Source of the DNA: Glandiceps talaboti
Lineage: Eukaryota; Hemichordata; Enteropneusta; Spengelidae
DNA length: 10,000 nt
Direction: 5' to 3'
NCBI RefSeq assembly: GCF_964340395.1
Contig: NC_135554.1
Location: 24,725,592 to 24,735,591, forward strand
Part shown: piece by piece, positions 8,478-10,000 of the stretch
Layout: each line of letters begins with the position of its first letter
How positions within the stretch are numbered: the stretch's first letter is position 1
Notes under the pieces: model-generated
Told to the model about the DNA's origin: nothing
The model's database searches: none
Seen by the model: only the letters and a program-made list of their open reading frames with translations
Made by a program: the position numbers and the translations under genes

Positions 8478-8510
8478 CGTGCGTGTGCGCGCGCGCGCGC
8501 GTGTGTGTGT
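8405..8510. repeat. Compound GT/GC/GCAT microsatellite, 106 bases of strict R-Y alternation
   Basis: GTGTGTGC, then a (GCAT)3 block, about 24 GT units, GTGC units, a (GC)n core at 8487-8500 and a final (GT)5. Every step from 8405 to 8510 alternates purine and pyrimidine, and the GC/GT composition is that of the best Z-DNA formers. The plus-strand open frame reading VCVCVC is an artefact. Confidence 0.97.
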
Positions 8511-9275
8511 TTTGGGCATGTATTTCTTCATATTTTTGCTCCTTGAAGATTTGGGTACAGTCAAGATATTGAAGTGGCTGTCACGTTTATCTTGTATACA
8601 TCAATGCTAAAATATCTAGGATAAAACTTGTCATTACAAGTGTCAGCTTCTATCAAAATGCATTCTCTTGTTGATATACTAAGTATATAACAGTAAATGT
8701 TTACTACATTGATGAACTTTCATGGATACAATCTGCACATTATGACTTTACACTATGGTTTGGTCAAAGATTGGCTGACTACCTTCGCATCTTGTCATTT
8801 GAACAGCCCTCTCTCAATATGGTTACAAATTCCTTCCACCTAGAATTCATGATCTCAATGCCTTCATAATGCTTTTAAACTAACAATTACTGATTAAGTA
8901 AAATGCATCACTCTAAGATAACTCAAAGATATATCTATGCAGGCATAACATTATTAACTTACTTCTGGTTCAGCATGACAAGTTTTTGACAACTGTCCAT
9001 ATTCTTTATTCTGTTACACACTACATGCATCAGTTATCATGTATGTGCCTTCAAGGATTGTAGGTTTTCGGTAATTTGGAACAAATTACAATTATTCAAA
9101 CTATTCAAATATAACTATTCAACATACAAAATATAATGAATATCAATGGGTTGGATCTCATTATCTGTAATTTGCCAGGTACCGGTTAACAGCCTTTCAA
9201 AACTTATTCATGATTATGACAGCTAGAGCCAGCACTTCAAAACTATTGGTTCCTTGTACAAATTGCTTCCCATTG
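8511..9275. other. Non-coding stretch, nothing specific seen
   Basis: AT-rich sequence with stops in all frames and no open frame of note. The only structure is a minor CTATTCAA repeat (three copies near 9093-9121). Confidence 0.5.
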
Positions 9276-9333
9276 TACGAAAGCCTATTAGGATTTCACA
9301 CTTCCCACTTCCCACTTCCCACTTCCCACTTCA
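9276..9333 (+). repeat. Second copy of the conserved lead plus short 7-base array
   Basis: The 19-base lead (9276-9294) is followed by TTCACAC and four TTCCCAC units, then a partial unit. The first 50 bases are identical to 7362-7411. Upstream of the lead, about 12 of 17 bases (CTTCCmAT..) also match the first copy before similarity is lost. Same orientation as the first copy, 1,914 bases away. Confidence 0.9.
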
Positions 9334-9652
9334 ATCTGTAATGGCTGTACGATGAGAAGAAACCAATAACACAGAGACCATAGGGAAAATAACGGAAAAC
9401 ATAACTACCTGAACTAGACAGATGAAAAAAATATCACACAAAAAGAATCTGCTTACCCCACTTATTCTAAAATTGAGTGTACAGTACCACACAATACTGA
9501 CAACTGCAATGCCCTTATTAACAATATTATTTGAATTAATATCGGATTTAATTAATCATTGACTATTGCATGAAATAAGTCGTTTGAAGTCATGTTCGAG
9601 CAATTAAATGATAACCTTTCATATCATGATGTTTCACTAACAAACCTTATAG
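9334..9652. other. Non-coding stretch before the right-edge open frame
   Basis: AT-rich with no supported gene. Its end has the look of an intron end: CACTAAC at about 9635-9641 resembles a branch-point consensus and is followed by AACCTTATAG at 9643-9652, an acceptor-like AG. Confidence 0.35.
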
Positions 9653-10000
9653 CTGGAGGTGACAGTGCCTTCGTTTTCTGAAGCCACTGTAAATTACGCG
9701 AGTCCTTGTTTAGATGACAACATATTGGGGCAGATGTACGTGCAGATAACCGCTCGATTTCACCTCGGACGGAAAGCTTGGCAATTAGCCCGTGGAAGTA
9801 TTTCCGTGCACATTATACTGGTAAAGTTACAATACTTGCAGCAAAGTGATAATTACAACTACTGTGTAAACCACCACTGCGACGATGAGAACATTAGTCC
9901 AAAATACTTTTCATGGAATATTAACAATTTAATTATGCATATAACGTTAAATATTCAGTCGGTTTGTACCACAATAGTAAGACATATCTCTTTATCAATA
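9653..10000 (+). CDS. Possible exon or partial gene: 116-codon stop-free frame running off the right edge
   Basis: From the TAG at 9650-9652 to the window end no stop occurs in this frame (116 codons), while the other two plus frames stop quickly. The first part (9653-9820) is richer in GC than its surroundings. It follows a branch-point-like CACTAAC and an acceptor-like TATAG, and ends at a donor-like CTG|GTAAAG (9821), so a 168-base phase-0 exon is one possible reading. The second part (9821-10000) is AT-rich, with Asn, Ile and His codons, and may simply be open by chance. An ATG at 9734 could start a shorter frame. The encoded sequence shows no domain I recognise. A chance open frame remains quite possible. 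Confidence 0.25.
   Translation, partial: MEVTVPSFSEATVNYASPCLDDNILGQMYVQITARFHLGRKAWQLARGSISVHIILVKLQYLQQSDNYNYCVNHHCDDENISPKYFSWNINNLIMHITLNIQSVCTTIVRHISLSI

Overview
The window is animal nuclear DNA, most likely from an invertebrate. The signs are AT-rich sequence with long non-coding stretches, many microsatellites and minisatellites, spliced exons with GT/AG borders in phase 1, an extracellular EGF exon joined to a transmembrane exon, and an intronless ten-helix transporter gene. I cannot name the species. A marine invertebrate (lophotrochozoan or non-vertebrate deuterostome) is only a guess from gene style and repeat content.

Layout from left to right. Positions 1-911 are probably intron or flank of a gene whose 5' part lies outside the window; they hold a short 5S-rRNA-like stretch on the minus strand. 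Exons 912-1034 and 1749-2080 (plus strand) are the last two coding exons of a type I membrane protein: one calcium-binding-type EGF domain, a single membrane span, and a cytoplasmic tail with a PPxY motif. The 714-base intron between them carries a degenerate GCTAAAAT minisatellite. From 2181 to about 2798, just past the stop codon, is a diverged tandem array with a unit near 145 bases, followed by a (TA)n(TG)n microsatellite.

Positions 2919-4340 hold no gene I can support. An intronless minus-strand gene at 4341-5375 encodes a complete 344-residue EamA/DMT-fold transporter resembling the SLC35G group. It lies tail-to-tail with the EGF gene.

The rest (5376-10000) is mostly repeats and unassigned DNA: a GATT tetranucleotide array; a 24-unit 7-base minisatellite whose left flank recurs 1.9 kb away beside a short copy of the same array; a 106-base perfectly alternating purine-pyrimidine tract; and a 116-codon stop-free frame running off the right edge that may be an exon of another gene.

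The two recognised genes act at membranes but show no sign of a shared pathway. I see no clear previously undescribed system. The best leads are the two dispersed or tandem repeat families (2181-2918 and 7362-7548 with 9276-9333), the EGF plus PPxY-tail membrane protein, and the right-edge open frame.
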